Shown here one piece after another: positions 9,317 to 17,333 of a stretch of DNA of 64,000 bases. A program made the translations under genes and the position numbers. The notes beneath the pieces were generated by a model. The model was not told the origin of the DNA, did not search any database, and was given only the letters and a program-made list of their open reading frames with translations. The first letter of the stretch is position 1; each line of letters starts with the position of its first letter. The DNA is from Paracoccus sediminis. Lineage in GTDB: Bacteria > Pseudomonadota > Alphaproteobacteria > Rhodobacterales > Rhodobacteraceae. The stretch spans positions 248,001 through 312,000 of the forward strand of contig NZ_FZNM01000001.1 of assembly GCF_900188295.1 (NCBI RefSeq), written 5' to 3'.

Positions 9317-9951
9317 GGCCACGGTTCTGGCTGGGCGTCGAATTCACGGCGCTGTATGGCGCGGCCCCCTTGGCCATGGCGCTGTTCATGCCGGGCCACC
9401 TGCTGTTCGCGGCACTGGCCGTGTTTTCCCTGATCGGTCTGCTGCTCTTGTGGCGGACCGGCGGTTTCGGCTGGCGGTCGCTGGTGCGCGGCTGGCGCCG
9501 GACCCCGGTGGCCGAGGTCGCGGGCATCGTCCTGGCCGTCCTGATCGCCGGTGTCGCCATCCTGTGGATTGCCCATCCCCAGCGGTTGTTCGACATGCCC
9601 CGCAACCGGCCCGAAATGCTGGCGGTGATCTGGGTCTTTTACCCGTTCCTGTCGGCGCTGCCGCAAGAGCTGGTCTTTCGCCCGCTGTTCTTTCACCGCT
9701 ATGGCGCGCTGCTGCCCGCGGGGCAGGGGGCGATCGCCTTGAACGCGGCGGTCTTTTCCTTTGCGCATCTGATGTACTGGTCCTGGATCGTGGCGGCGAT
9801 GACCTTCGTCGGCGGCTGGATCTTTGCCCGCGCCTATCTGCGCCACGGCTTTCCGGCGGCCTGGATCCTGCACGCAGTGGCGGGCAACGTGCTGTTCGCC
9901 GTCGGCATGGGCGCTTATTTCTGGACCGGCAACGTGGTGCGCCCGTTCTGA
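9289..9951 (+). CDS. CPBP-family intramembrane glutamic protease (Rce1/abortive-infection type)
   Basis: A 220-residue polytopic protein with about six hydrophobic helices. CPBP motif 1, EExxxR, appears as PQELVFRPLFF, with Gln in place of the first Glu. Motif 2, FxxxH, appears as FSFAHLMYW, followed by a late HAVAGN segment. The family includes Rce1-like CAAX peptidases and bacteriocin-immunity proteins; substrates in most bacteria are unknown. The start ATG at 9289 overlaps the lysozyme gene by 28 bases in another frame, suggesting coupling. The Glu-to-Gln change could weaken catalysis, since the paired glutamate activates water. Confidence 0.78.
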   Translation: MVAGPTDAVRPRFWLGVEFTALYGAAPLAMALFMPGHLLFAALAVFSLIGLLLLWRTGGFGWRSLVRGWRRTPVAEVAGIVLAVLIAGVAILWIAHPQRLFDMPRNRPEMLAVIWVFYPFLSALPQELVFRPLFFHRYGALLPAGQGAIALNAAVFSFAHLMYWSWIVAAMTFVGGWIFARAYLRHGFPAAWILHAVAGNVLFAVGMGAYFWTGNVVRPF

Positions 9952-10010
9952 CCGGTTGACTTCCCAGCCCCGCCACGCTTGATGCAGGGCGGATTATTCG
10001 GGGAACGACC

Positions 10011-12005
10011 ATGCACGCCTATCGCAGCCATACCTGCGGCGATCTGACCGCCGCCCATGCGGGCGAAACCGTCCGCCTGTCGGGCTGGGTCCACCGGGTC
10101 CGCGACCATGGCGGCGTGCTGTTCGTGGACCTGCGCGACCATTACGGCATGACGCAGGTGCTGGCCGACAGCGACAGCCCTGCCTTCGCCGCCATGGACA
10201 GGCTGCGCGCGGAAACCGTGGTGCGCATCGACGGCCGGGTCAAACTGCGCGATGCGTCGCTGGTCAACGCCAAGCTGCCCACGGGCGAGATCGAGGTCTA
10301 TGCCACCGATCTGGAGGTTCTGGGACCGGCGGACGAACTGCCCCTGCCGGTCTTCGGCGACCAGGAATACCCCGAGGAAACGCGGCTGGCCTATCGCTTC
10401 CTCGACCTGCGCCGGGAAAGCCTGCACGACAACATCATGCTGCGGAGCAAGGTGATCCGGTCGATCCGCAACCGCATGTGGGATGGGGGCTTCACCGAAT
10501 TCCAGACCCCGATCATCACCGCGTCGTCCCCCGAAGGCGCGCGCGATTTCCTGGTGCCGTCGCGCCTGCATCCGGGCAAGTTCTATGCCCTGCCGCAGGC
10601 GCCCCAGCAGTTCAAGCAGCTCATCATGGTGGCGGGCTTCGACAAGTATTTCCAGATCGCGCCGTGTTTCCGCGACGAGGATCCGCGCGCCGACCGCAGC
10701 CCGACCGATTTTTACCAGCTGGACCTGGAGATGTCCTTTGTCGAGCAGGAGGATGTCTTCGCGGCGATCCAGCCGGTGATCCAGGGGGTGTTCGAGGAAT
10801 TCGGCAAGGGCCGCCCGGTCGATGCCGACTGGCCGCGCATCCCCTATGCCGAGGCGCTGCTGAAATACGGCAGCGACAAGCCCGACCTGCGCAACCCCAT
10901 CGAGATGCAGGTGGTCAGCGAGCATTTCCGCGGCTCGGGCTTCGGCATCTTCGCCAAGCTACTGGAGCAGGAAGGGACCGAGGTTAGGGCGATCCCCGCG
11001 CCGGGCGGCGGGTCACGCAAGTTCGCGGATCGGATGAACGCCTTCGCGCAGCGCGAAGGATTGCCGGGGATGGGCTATATCTTCTGGCGTAAACGCGGTG
11101 ACTTAGGTGAAGAGAAGCAGCATGAAGTTTCAACTCAACTGAAAGAATTTTTCGAAGCCAAGATTGCCCAGCAGCAGGGCGATGACACGCTTTGGTCTGA
11201 GTATGTCAATAACTACGCTACTACCGACTTCTTAGATCAGCCTGCACTCGAGCAGGCGATTAGATCATGCGTTCAGTCGGGTGATGATGTCAGGCTTAAT
11301 CTCTTGCGTGGTGCATATCTATCCGGACATGAGGCAGCAGGCCCAATTGCAAAGGCTCTTGGCCCGGAAAAAACAGAGGCGATCCGCCAGCAGCTTGGCC
11401 TGGGCGAGGGCGATGCCGTCTTCTTCCTGGGCGGCAAGCCCGAGCAGTTCGAGGCCGTCGCGGGCCGCGCCCGCAACGAGATCGGGCGCGAACTTGGCCT
11501 CACGCAGGAAAACCAGTTCAAGTTCGCCTGGATCGTCGATTTCCCGATGTATGAGAAAACCGACGACGGCCGGATCGACTTCAGCCATAACCCGTTTTCC
11601 ATGCCGCAGGGCGGGCTGGATGCGCTGAACGGCGATCCCTTGCAGGTGAAGGGCTACCAGTACGACCTCGCCTGCAACGGTTATGAACTGATTTCCGGCG
11701 CCATCCGCAACCACAAGCCCGAGATCATGTTCAAGGCCTTCGAACTGGCGGGCTATCCGGCCAGCGAGGTCGAAAAACGGTTCGGCGGCATGGTCAAGGC
11801 CTTCCGCTATGGCGCGCCGCCGCACGGGGGTTGCGCCGCCGGCATCGACCGGATCGTGATGCTGCTGGCCGACGAGGCGAACATCCGCCAGGTCATCATG
11901 TTCCCGATGAACCAGCGGGCCGAGGATCTGATGATGGGCGCGCCCAGCGAGCCCACCAACGACCAGTTGCGCGACCTGCGCCTGCGGCCCCTGCCGAAGG
12001 AATGA
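10011..12005 (+). CDS. aspS: Aspartyl-tRNA synthetase with a large in-frame insertion
   Basis: A class II synthetase that charges tRNA-Asp, and tRNA-Asn if non-discriminating. Visible parts in order: the N-terminal OB anticodon-binding domain ([12 protein letters not shown]), motif 2 with [10 protein letters not shown], the GAD insertion domain (about residues 290-500), and C-terminal motif 3 ending GIDRIVMLL. The protein is 664 residues, whereas bacterial AspRS is normally about 590. The excess lies between GYIFWR (ending at residue 360) and the conserved [12 protein letters not shown] block (from about residue 442). That stretch is about 48% G+C with codons such as TTA, AGA and CTA that are rare in the rest of the gene. 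The frame is intact with no internal stop, so the protein is probably functional. The start ATG at 10011 follows GGGGAACGACC. Confidence 0.95.
   Translation: MHAYRSHTCGDLTAAHAGETVRLSGWVHRVRDHGGVLFVDLRDHYGMTQVLADSDSPAFAAMDRLRAETVVRIDGRVKLRDASLVNAKLPTGEIEVYATDLEVLGPADELPLPVFGDQEYPEETRLAYRFLDLRRESLHDNIMLRSKVIRSIRNRMWDGGFTEFQTPIITASSPEGARDFLVPSRLHPGKFYALPQAPQQFKQLIMVAGFDKYFQIAPCFRDEDPRADRSPTDFYQLDLEMSFVEQEDVFAAIQPVIQGVFEEFGKGRPVDADWPRIPYAEALLKYGSDKPDLRNPIEMQVVSEHFRGSGFGIFAKLLEQEGTEVRAIPAPGGGSRKFADRMNAFAQREGLPGMGYIFWRKRGDLGEEKQHEVSTQLKEFFEAKIAQQQGDDTLWSEYVNNYATTDFLDQPALEQAIRSCVQSGDDVRLNLLRGAYLSGHEAAGPIAKALGPEKTEAIRQQLGLGEGDAVFFLGGKPEQFEAVAGRARNEIGRELGLTQENQFKFAWIVDFPMYEKTDDGRIDFSHNPFSMPQGGLDALNGDPLQVKGYQYDLACNGYELISGAIRNHKPEIMFKAFELAGYPASEVEKRFGGMVKAFRYGAPPHGGCAAGIDRIVMLLADEANIRQVIMFPMNQRAEDLMMGAPSEPTNDQLRDLRLRPLPKE
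11088..11375 (+). other. AT-rich foreign tract inside aspS (insertion in the GAD domain)
   Basis: By hand count, bases 11091-11340 are 48% G+C against roughly two-thirds in surrounding code. The tract encodes about 75-80 extra residues rich in Gln, Glu, Asp and Leu, predicted mostly helical (for example [18 protein letters not shown]). Codon usage remains AT-shifted for about 40 bases beyond the insertion, into sequence that is conserved in all AspRS ([12 protein letters not shown]). This suggests the tract arrived by homologous recombination from an AT-richer aspS that already carried the insertion. It has no intein-like ends, no stop and no obvious repeat borders. Confidence 0.8.
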
Positions 12006-12018
12006 TCGATCCGCTCCA

Positions 12019-12045
12019 GCCCCCGGCGCAGGCCGCGTCGGGGGC
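12019..12045. terminator. Hairpin between convergent aspS and response regulator
   Basis: Inverted repeat GCCCCCG(G)CGC/GCG(T)CGGGGGC with a five-base loop, 13 bases after the aspS stop and 11 bases before the end of the convergent response regulator gene. No T-run. Placement suits a bidirectional terminator. Confidence 0.55.
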
Positions 12046-12056
12046 GCGGCTTGCGA

Positions 12057-12791
12057 TCACAGGCTGGCGACGCGGGACAGCCGTTCCTGCACCAGGCCGC
12101 TGATCCGCGCCAGATCGCTGGCCAGGGCATGACCGGCATCGCGGTCGCGTTGCAGGGCGGTGGCCGCGGCCTCCAGCACCGGGTCATGGGCGGACCGGGC
12201 GATTCCCGCCAGGAAATGCGCGATGTAATCGACCGCCGCCGTGTCCTGGGCGCTTGCCAGGATTTCGGCGACATGGGCCAGATCGTCGCGCAGGCCCGAA
12301 GGGTCGGGTTGGATCACGTCGTCCGGCAGGATCCGCAGGCCGTGGCCCCGCATCTCGACCGGCAGGGCCGACAGGATCGTCTGCTGGAACATCGCCAGGC
12401 TTTCGATGGGTTTGGCCAGAAACCCGTCCGCCCCCGCCGACATTGCCAGATGCGCCAGGTCGGGGTCGCCCGAAATCCCCAGCAGCACCTGCACCCGAGG
12501 TTCGGTCCCGGCGATCTGCCGGATCAGGTCGGCGCCATTGCCGTCGGGCAGGCCCAGATCGACGATCACCACCGCCGGGCGATAGGTTTGCAGATGCCGC
12601 GCCGCCGACCGCAGGCAATCCGCACGCCGGATCCGTGCGCCCGACCGCAGGCACAGCAGACGCACGGCTTCGCTGGCGAACCGCGAATCTTCGACCACAA
12701 GAACGGTCAGCCCGGTCAGCGGGCGGTTGGGCAGCGATACCCGCCACATGGGCAAAGCATCGACCACGTCGGATGCGATGTCGTTCTGCAT
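12057..12791 (-). CDS. Orphan response regulator with helical C-terminal extension
   Basis: 244 residues from ATG 12791 (SD AAGGGGAAA). A receiver domain (about residues 28-145) starts LTVLVVEDSRFASEAV, has the phospho-acceptor Asp in VVIVDLGLPDGNG and the conserved Lys in GFLAKPIES. The remaining 95 residues are Ala-rich helices with no DNA-binding or output motif; they could form an Hpt-like bundle but no clear phospho-histidine context is seen. No kinase gene is adjacent. A CtrA-like site sits about 48 bases upstream, which links it to the cell-cycle or motility circuit by inference. The next gene, mce, is divergent. Confidence 0.8.
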   Translation of the reverse strand: MQNDIASDVVDALPMWRVSLPNRPLTGLTVLVVEDSRFASEAVRLLCLRSGARIRRADCLRSAARHLQTYRPAVVIVDLGLPDGNGADLIRQIAGTEPRVQVLLGISGDPDLAHLAMSAGADGFLAKPIESLAMFQQTILSALPVEMRGHGLRILPDDVIQPDPSGLRDDLAHVAEILASAQDTAAVDYIAHFLAGIARSAHDPVLEAAATALQRDRDAGHALASDLARISGLVQERLSRVASL

Positions 12792-12823
12792 GCCATTTCC
12801 CCTTGCCGATGTTTCCCTCTCAG

Positions 12824-12854
12824 TTAGCGGGCGATTCGCTAAGAAGCGGTTAAC
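12824..12854 (-). promoter_or_regulatory. CtrA-like site and inverted repeat upstream of the response regulator
   Basis: On the minus strand TTAAC-CGCTTC-TTAGC (bases 12839-12854 and one more) matches the CtrA pattern TTAAC-N6-TTAAC with one mismatch in the core of the second half. It is about 48 bases upstream of the start, similar to the perfect site before the GT2 gene. It overlaps an inverted repeat TTAGCG-N7-CGCTAA (12824-12842), which may be a separate operator. Confidence 0.45.
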
Positions 12855-12916
12855 GCCGCAGGGTTTTCCTTTCGTCCCGGACGCGAAGGCCCTAGAACAC
12901 CGCAAAACCGGAGGAC

Positions 12917-13324
12917 ATGATGATCGGACGTCTCAATCACATTGCCATTGCGGTTCCCGACCTGGCCGCGGCGCAGGCGCAGTATGCCGGGACGCTGGGG
13001 GCCAGGGTGGGCGCGCCGCAGGATGAACCCGACCATGGGGTGACGGTGGTCTTTATCGAGTTGCCCAACACCAAGGTCGAACTGCTTCATCCCCTGGGCG
13101 ACGACAGCCCGATCAAGGGGTTTCTGGACAAGAACCCCTCTGGCGGGATCCATCACATGTGTTTCGAAGTGGAGGATATCCTGGCCGCCCGCGACCGTTT
13201 GAAGGCGGAAGGCGCGCGGGTGCTGGGCGGCGGCGAACCCAAGATCGGCGCCCATGGCAAGCCGGTGCTGTTCCTCCACCCCAAGGACTTCAACGGCTGC
13301 CTGATCGAGTTGGAGCAGGTCTGA
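12917..13324 (+). CDS. mce: Methylmalonyl-CoA epimerase
   Basis: 135 residues, the normal size. It interconverts (2R)- and (2S)-methylmalonyl-CoA in propionyl-CoA breakdown, upstream of the B12-dependent mutase. The glyoxalase/VOC fold is seen as two beta-alpha-beta-beta-beta units. Metal ligands are in LNHIAIAVPDL, in VELLHPLG/GIHHMCFEVED, and in the terminal CLIELEQ. Two start codons lie together (12917 and 12920) after CCGGAGGAC. It overlaps the following DUF1467 gene by one base (TGATG), a pairing common in alphaproteobacteria. Confidence 0.94.
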   Translation: MMIGRLNHIAIAVPDLAAAQAQYAGTLGARVGAPQDEPDHGVTVVFIELPNTKVELLHPLGDDSPIKGFLDKNPSGGIHHMCFEVEDILAARDRLKAEGARVLGGGEPKIGAHGKPVLFLHPKDFNGCLIELEQV

Positions 13325-13593
13325 TGAATCTGACCGGAGGCATTGTCCTGTTTGCCGTCCTGTGGTTCCTGACGCTGTTCATCGTGGTGCTGATCGGCCA
13401 GCGCAGCCAGCAGGATGCCGGAAAGATCGTGCCCGGCACCCCGGCGGGCGCACCGGCAGATCTGAGGCTGAAGGGAAAGCTGATCTGGACGACCGCGATC
13501 ACGACCGTGATCTGGGCCGCCATCGCCTATGTGATCCTGGGCGGGTTGGTCACGCGCGCGGATATCGCGAACTTTGACCGGTTGTTCCGCTGA
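13324..13593 (+). CDS. DUF1467 family membrane protein
   Basis: 89 residues with two transmembrane helices (about residues 5-24 and 56-78) and a short loop carrying GTPAGAPADLRLKGK, a signature-like stretch of the family. Function unknown. It is coupled to mce by the TGATG overlap. Its 3' end overlaps the convergent EI24-type gene by 44 bases, so one of the two ends is used in antisense to the other. Confidence 0.85.
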   Translation: MNLTGGIVLFAVLWFLTLFIVVLIGQRSQQDAGKIVPGTPAGAPADLRLKGKLIWTTAITTVIWAAIAYVILGGLVTRADIANFDRLFR

Positions 13594-14266
13594 CAAGGTG
13601 GAACAGGTGCGTGAATGCCGCCGCCGCCAGCAACGGCACGGTGATGTTGACGACCGGGATCGCCAGGGCCATCGCGACCAGCACGCCCGCCATCGTCACC
13701 CGCCCTGCATTGGCCTTGCGCAGGGCGGTGGCCTGCGGTTCGTCCATGTGACGGCGCGCGGCCATCTGGAAGAATTCGCGCCCCAGCAGCCAGCCGTTCG
13801 CGCCGAACAGCAGCACGGGCGCCAACGGTCCCAGAAACGGCGTCAGGAACAGCGTCAGGACCGCCACCGCCAGCACCGCCAGCACCACGGCGACCGATTC
13901 CAGCAGCCCGTCCAGGAAATCCAGCGAGCTGCCGCGCCGGGCGGGATAGTGCATCTCCTCGACCACCTCGGCGACGCGTTCGGCGAACAGTCCGGCAAAG
14001 CCCGCCGCCACCGGCGCCATCAGGAAAAACCCCATCAGCGGAAACAGCGCCAGCGATCCCCAGGACAGCGCCGATCCGACATCCAGCGGACCGATCAGGG
14101 GCAGCGACAGGTTGCCTGGAACAAAGCTGCGGACGGCCCAGAACAGCGCCGATTGCAGAACGACGAACAGCAGGATCGTCAGCGCGACGCCCGCCAGGGC
14201 CAGCTTCAGGATGCGCGGGCGGAACAGATCCAGCCAGCCCAGGATCAGGGCGCGGGTGACGATCAT
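13550..14266 (-). CDS. EI24/CysZ-like membrane protein
   Basis: 238 residues from ATG 14266, with about four to five hydrophobic helices (near residues 18-40, 62-85, 125-150, 190-215). The layout and the MAPVAAGFAGLFAERVAEVVE stretch match the EI24 domain group, which includes the sulfate permease CysZ; for most alphaproteobacterial members the substrate is unproven. The start overlaps the nitroreductase stop by four bases (ATGA), so the two form an operon. The stop overlaps the DUF1467 gene on the other strand. Confidence 0.78.
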   Translation of the reverse strand: MIVTRALILGWLDLFRPRILKLALAGVALTILLFVVLQSALFWAVRSFVPGNLSLPLIGPLDVGSALSWGSLALFPLMGFFLMAPVAAGFAGLFAERVAEVVEEMHYPARRGSSLDFLDGLLESVAVVLAVLAVAVLTLFLTPFLGPLAPVLLFGANGWLLGREFFQMAARRHMDEPQATALRKANAGRVTMAGVLVAMALAIPVVNITVPLLAAAAFTHLFHLVSGTTGQSSRYPRA

Positions 14267-14835
14267 TCCAGCCAGCGTGTCTTGGCCGCGATGTCGGGGC
14301 GGGGGCGTTCGGGCGGCGTCTCTCCCCGGCTGCCCAGATGCACCAGCCCGACGATGCGTTCGTGTTCCGACAGGCCGAGGTGATTGCGCCCGAAGGTTTC
14401 GTCCAGCACCGCCGGACCCGTCAGCCACGCCGCCCCCCAGCCCGAGGCGAGCGCCGCGTTGACCAGCCCCAGGCAGACCGCGCCCGCCGACAGGAACTGT
14501 TCCCAGCCCGGCACCTTGTCGCTGGCCACCGGCGCCGACACCACCGCCACGATCACCGGCGAATCGAACGCTGACGCCGCCTTGTCCGCCACGGCCTGAT
14601 CCTGCCCCGACGCCAGCACCTGATCGCGCAGCACCGGCGCCAAGCGATCCAGGGCGGCCCGTTCCAGCACCACGAACCGCCACGGTTCCAGCTTGCCGTG
14701 GTCGGGGGTGCGCGCGGCCAGGGTCAGCAGGCGCAGGATCTCGGCCCGGTCGGGGGCGGGCTGGCGCAGCATCTTGGGCGGATGGGACCGGCGCGCCGCC
14801 AGGAAATCCAGCGCGGCATCGTTGCGATAGGTCAT
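14263..14835 (-). CDS. Nitroreductase family protein (YdjA-like)
   Basis: 190 residues, short for nitroreductases and similar to the YdjA/TdsD branch. It uses FMN and NAD(P)H to reduce nitro or quinone compounds in the cytosol. FMN-phosphate contacts are seen in RRSHPPKML near the N-terminus and APDHGKLEPWRF (the conserved PSxxNxQPW-like block). The late segment GWGAAWLTGP is the second FMN contact. The start at 14835 has a strong SD (GAAAGGAGA). It is the first gene of a two-gene unit with the EI24-type protein. Confidence 0.87.
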   Translation of the reverse strand: MTYRNDAALDFLAARRSHPPKMLRQPAPDRAEILRLLTLAARTPDHGKLEPWRFVVLERAALDRLAPVLRDQVLASGQDQAVADKAASAFDSPVIVAVVSAPVASDKVPGWEQFLSAGAVCLGLVNAALASGWGAAWLTGPAVLDETFGRNHLGLSEHERIVGLVHLGSRGETPPERPRPDIAAKTRWLE

Positions 14836-14892
14836 GGAAATCTCCTTTCCGCCCGTTCTTTCCGAAACCGCCGCCTCGCGCAAGCGAAGCCC

Positions 14893-15132
14893 CTAGCCGC
14901 GTTCGATCCGATAGTTTCCCTCGGGCAGGTTCAGGGCAAGGCGCAGTTCGGTCAATTGGTGCATCGACAGGGTGATGCGGACCAGTTCGTCGTCGGGACC
15001 GATCTGTTCGACGATGACCCGATCGTCAAAGGACAGGATCACGACATCCTCGTTCAGGGGGCCGCTGTTCGGATCGGTCTCGTCGATCAGGGTGATGACG
15101 GTGGCGTCGAAATCATGCTCGATGGTGAACAT
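14893..15132 (-). CDS. Small conserved acidic protein, unknown function
   Basis: 79 residues with a strong SD (AAAGGAG) before ATG 15132. The sequence alternates strands and acidic turns (FDATVITLIDETD; VVILSFDDRVIVEQIG) and ends with NLPEGNYRIERG. It has no signal peptide or membrane helix. I recognise the type as a small cytosolic protein seen in Rhodobacteraceae but know no function. It is divergent from the M48 lipoprotein gene over 157 bases. Confidence 0.72.
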   Translation of the reverse strand: MFTIEHDFDATVITLIDETDPNSGPLNEDVVILSFDDRVIVEQIGPDDELVRITLSMHQLTELRLALNLPEGNYRIERG

Positions 15133-15289
15133 CGCGAAACTCCTTTTGTTGGGCGACATTCGCGTGATGTTCCCGCCGGGGCAAGCGGGCAGGGTTTGCA
15201 CGGCATTTCGCGACAGGATAAGATCGGACCCGAACAAAGGGCAACGACCGCATCGCGAACAAGATGCGGCATCGGTCAAGGGGCGGACG

Positions 15290-16048
15290 ATGAGGCAGGT
15301 CACAGCGATTCTGGGCGCGGCGCTTCTGGGCATGGCGGCCTGCGCACCCGCGCCGATGGATCAGGCACCCAGTCCGACCGGCCCCTATTCGGCGCCCGCA
15401 CCCGCGTCCGCGCCGACCCTGACCAACGACGGCAGCCCGCAGTCCACCGCCCGCATGTTCGTGGCCGTGATGCAGCGGATGGAACCGGCGGTCGAACGCG
15501 AATGCCTGCAACGGCGCACCCAGCCGATCAACTGCGATTTCCAGTTCGTGGTGGATGACCGCCCCGGACAAGAGGCCAATGCCTTTCAGACCATCGACCG
15601 CAACGGCCGTCCGATCATCGGGTTCACGCTGTCGCTGATCGCGCAGACCCGCAACGGCGACGAGGTGGCCTTTGTCGTGGGCCACGAGGCCAGCCACCAT
15701 GTCCTGAACCATCTGGACCGCAAGGCGGGCGCGGCGGCGGCGGGGGCCGTGATTCTGGGCAGCATCGCTTCGGTCTATGGCAACAATCAGGACGCGATCG
15801 AAACGGCGCAGCGAATCGGTGCGTCGGTGGGATCGCGCTATTATTCGCGGGACTGGGAACTTCAGGCCGACTATCTTGGGGCCATCATGACGCTGAACGC
15901 CGGCTTTGATCCGATCCGCGGATCGCAGTTCTTCGAACGAATCCCCGATCCGGGCGATCATATCCTGGGAACGCATCCGTCGCGCGCGGCCCGTCTGGAA
16001 CAGGTCCGCCGCGCGGTCGATGATGTCCGCAGCGGTCGTGTGCGTTAG
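15290..16048 (+). CDS. M48 family metalloprotease, predicted lipoprotein
   Basis: 252 residues. A lipoprotein signal ends in LGMAAC (cleavage before C18), so the enzyme faces the periplasm. The zinc site HEASH lies in VVGHEASHHVLNHLD, and the third ligand is in WELQADYLGA (ExxxD). The end has the family's THPSRAARLEQVR substrate-side block. It is like the BepA/YggG branch that degrades misfolded outer membrane proteins, but lacks a TPR tail. ATG 15290 gives the signal peptide directly; no strong SD precedes it. Confidence 0.9.
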   Translation: MRQVTAILGAALLGMAACAPAPMDQAPSPTGPYSAPAPASAPTLTNDGSPQSTARMFVAVMQRMEPAVERECLQRRTQPINCDFQFVVDDRPGQEANAFQTIDRNGRPIIGFTLSLIAQTRNGDEVAFVVGHEASHHVLNHLDRKAGAAAAGAVILGSIASVYGNNQDAIETAQRIGASVGSRYYSRDWELQADYLGAIMTLNAGFDPIRGSQFFERIPDPGDHILGTHPSRAARLEQVRRAVDDVRSGRVR

Positions 16049-16280
16049 CAACGATTGCGGCGGCATTCGGCCTGTATGATATTTTTGCCACAGTCCGGCT
16101 GCGCGAAACCATTCCTTGTGGAACCCGGACCGTGAAAAATTTCACAGATCTCGGAAAACCTTCCTGAACCTCGGGCCGTTGCTGAAAATATAGTCCAAAA
16201 ATGGCAAATTCGTTTGAAATCGGCGAAAACCTGTCAAAAAAAAGCTGACCAATTGGCGGAATTTTGCTTTCGTCATATTA

Positions 16281-16296
16281 ACCATGCACATATGGT
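16281..16296 (+). promoter_or_regulatory. Inverted repeat in an AT-rich promoter region
   Basis: ACCAT-N6-ATGGT lies 25 bases before the next gene, in a 273-base gap (16049-16321) that is clearly AT-richer than its surroundings and has A-tracts near 16231-16242. It looks like an operator or bent promoter region; no known regulator consensus is matched. Confidence 0.3.
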
Positions 16297-16321
16297 AGAT
16301 ATGAATTTGACGTGATGAGCG

Positions 16322-16702
16322 ATGCCCGAGGGTGTCCGGTTGGAGATGGGAATGATCGGCGTCGTCGTTTGGAGCAGTGCGGACCGCGAAAAGGCTGTCA
16401 TCTGGTGTGAGGATCATGCCGCACTGGCTTATTTGCAGGGTCGGGACAATCTGAGCCATGCCGCGTGCTGGCCGCAGCCCGGCGATCTGGTAGAGCTGGA
16501 AAGCGAAATCGTGGGCCCGCTTCGCCATGCCCGCCGCGTCACCATGCTGTCCGAACAGGAATTCCCGCACCTGCCCGCCATGCTGCGAAACAACGCCGCC
16601 CCGTCCGATTCGCATTTGCGAATCGTGTCCTCGACCTCTCATCCCGAATCGCGGGACAGGGCAACGGCCGAACCCGAACGCCGGGCGGCCGCCGCAGGCT
16701 GA
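16322..16702 (+). CDS. Hypothetical protein of unknown function
   Basis: 126 residues from ATG 16322 (the in-frame ATG at 16346 is an alternative start). The core GVVVWSSADREKAVIWCEDHAALAYLQG suggests a compact beta-alpha domain with conserved Trp and Cys. It continues PGDLVELESEI, compatible with a small beta-barrel. The last 40 residues are Ser/Arg/Ala-rich and probably disordered. I do not recognise a characterised family. The AT-rich upstream region suggests its own regulated promoter. It is convergent with ilvN. Confidence 0.6.
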   Translation: MPEGVRLEMGMIGVVVWSSADREKAVIWCEDHAALAYLQGRDNLSHAACWPQPGDLVELESEIVGPLRHARRVTMLSEQEFPHLPAMLRNNAAPSDSHLRIVSSTSHPESRDRATAEPERRAAAAG

Positions 16703-16709
16703 TTCCCGA

Positions 16710-17270
16710 TCACATGCCCCGCGACAGGGCGGCAACACCGGTCCGGGCCAGATCGCCCAGGCCAAGGGGCCGCATTAGGTCGGCAAAGGCATCCAGCTTG
16801 GTAGGCGTGCCGACCAGTTCGAAGACAAAGCTTTCCAGCGTCGAATCAACCACATTGGCGCGAAAGATCTCGGCGATCCGCAGGGCCTCGACCCGTTTTT
16901 CGCCTTGGCCGCGCACCTTGAACAGCCCCAGTTCCCGTTCGACCGCCGGCCCCTCGACCGTCAGGTCATGGACCTCGTGAACCGGGACGATTCGGCCAAG
17001 CTGCGCCTTGACCTGGGCAATAACGGCGGGTGTGCCGCGCGTGACCAGGGTGATTCGCGACCGATGGCCGGTATGATCGATTTCCGCCACGGTCAGACTG
17101 TCGATGTTGTAGCCGCGGCCGGAAAACAGCCCGATCACGCGGGCCAGCACGCCCGGCTCGTTTTCGACCAGCACGGCCAGGGTGTGGCTTTCCTCGACCT
17201 GGGCGTTCGGGTCGCGCAGGTCATAGGCCGAATGGCTGGTCGCGCCCTTGTGGATGTTCAAAGCGTTCAT
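16710..17270 (-). CDS. ilvN: Acetolactate synthase small (regulatory) subunit
   Basis: 186 residues from ATG 17270. It activates the catalytic subunit and confers valine feedback inhibition. The N-terminal ACT domain starts HTLAVLVENEPGVLARVIGLFSGRGYNIDSLTV, containing the Gly/Asn-Ile-Asp effector-site pattern. The C-terminal half is the ALS small-subunit domain (EALRIAEIFRANVVD; ESFVFELVGTPTKLDAF). It lies 63 bases downstream of ilvB on the same strand, so the two form one operon for branched-chain amino acid synthesis. Confidence 0.95.
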   Translation of the reverse strand: MNALNIHKGATSHSAYDLRDPNAQVEESHTLAVLVENEPGVLARVIGLFSGRGYNIDSLTVAEIDHTGHRSRITLVTRGTPAVIAQVKAQLGRIVPVHEVHDLTVEGPAVERELGLFKVRGQGEKRVEALRIAEIFRANVVDSTLESFVFELVGTPTKLDAFADLMRPLGLGDLARTGVAALSRGM

Positions 17271-17298
17271 GGTCCTGCCTTCATCTTGGCATAAAGGT

Positions 17299-17326
17299 TC
17301 CGGGGGATATGGGGGCATCGCCCCCA
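17299..17326 (-). repeat. Hairpin in the ilvB-ilvN spacer
   Basis: GGGGGC-GAT-GCCCCC on the minus strand, followed by ATATCCCCC. It resembles the G-rich palindromic halves of the interspersed elements at 4790 and 48576-48620. In the spacer of a co-transcribed pair it could tune the ratio of large to small subunit mRNA. Confidence 0.4.
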
Positions 17327-17333
17327 CCGGCGG

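Noticed and set aside
11091..11340. Intein or intron in aspS
   Set aside because: No Cys/Ser at the start, no His-Asn end, no homing endonuclease motif, too short for an intein, and the frame continues without a splice need.
11273..11628. Separate small genes inside the AT-rich part of aspS
   Set aside because: Short frames on both strands here overlap the continuous aspS frame and have no SD or motif.
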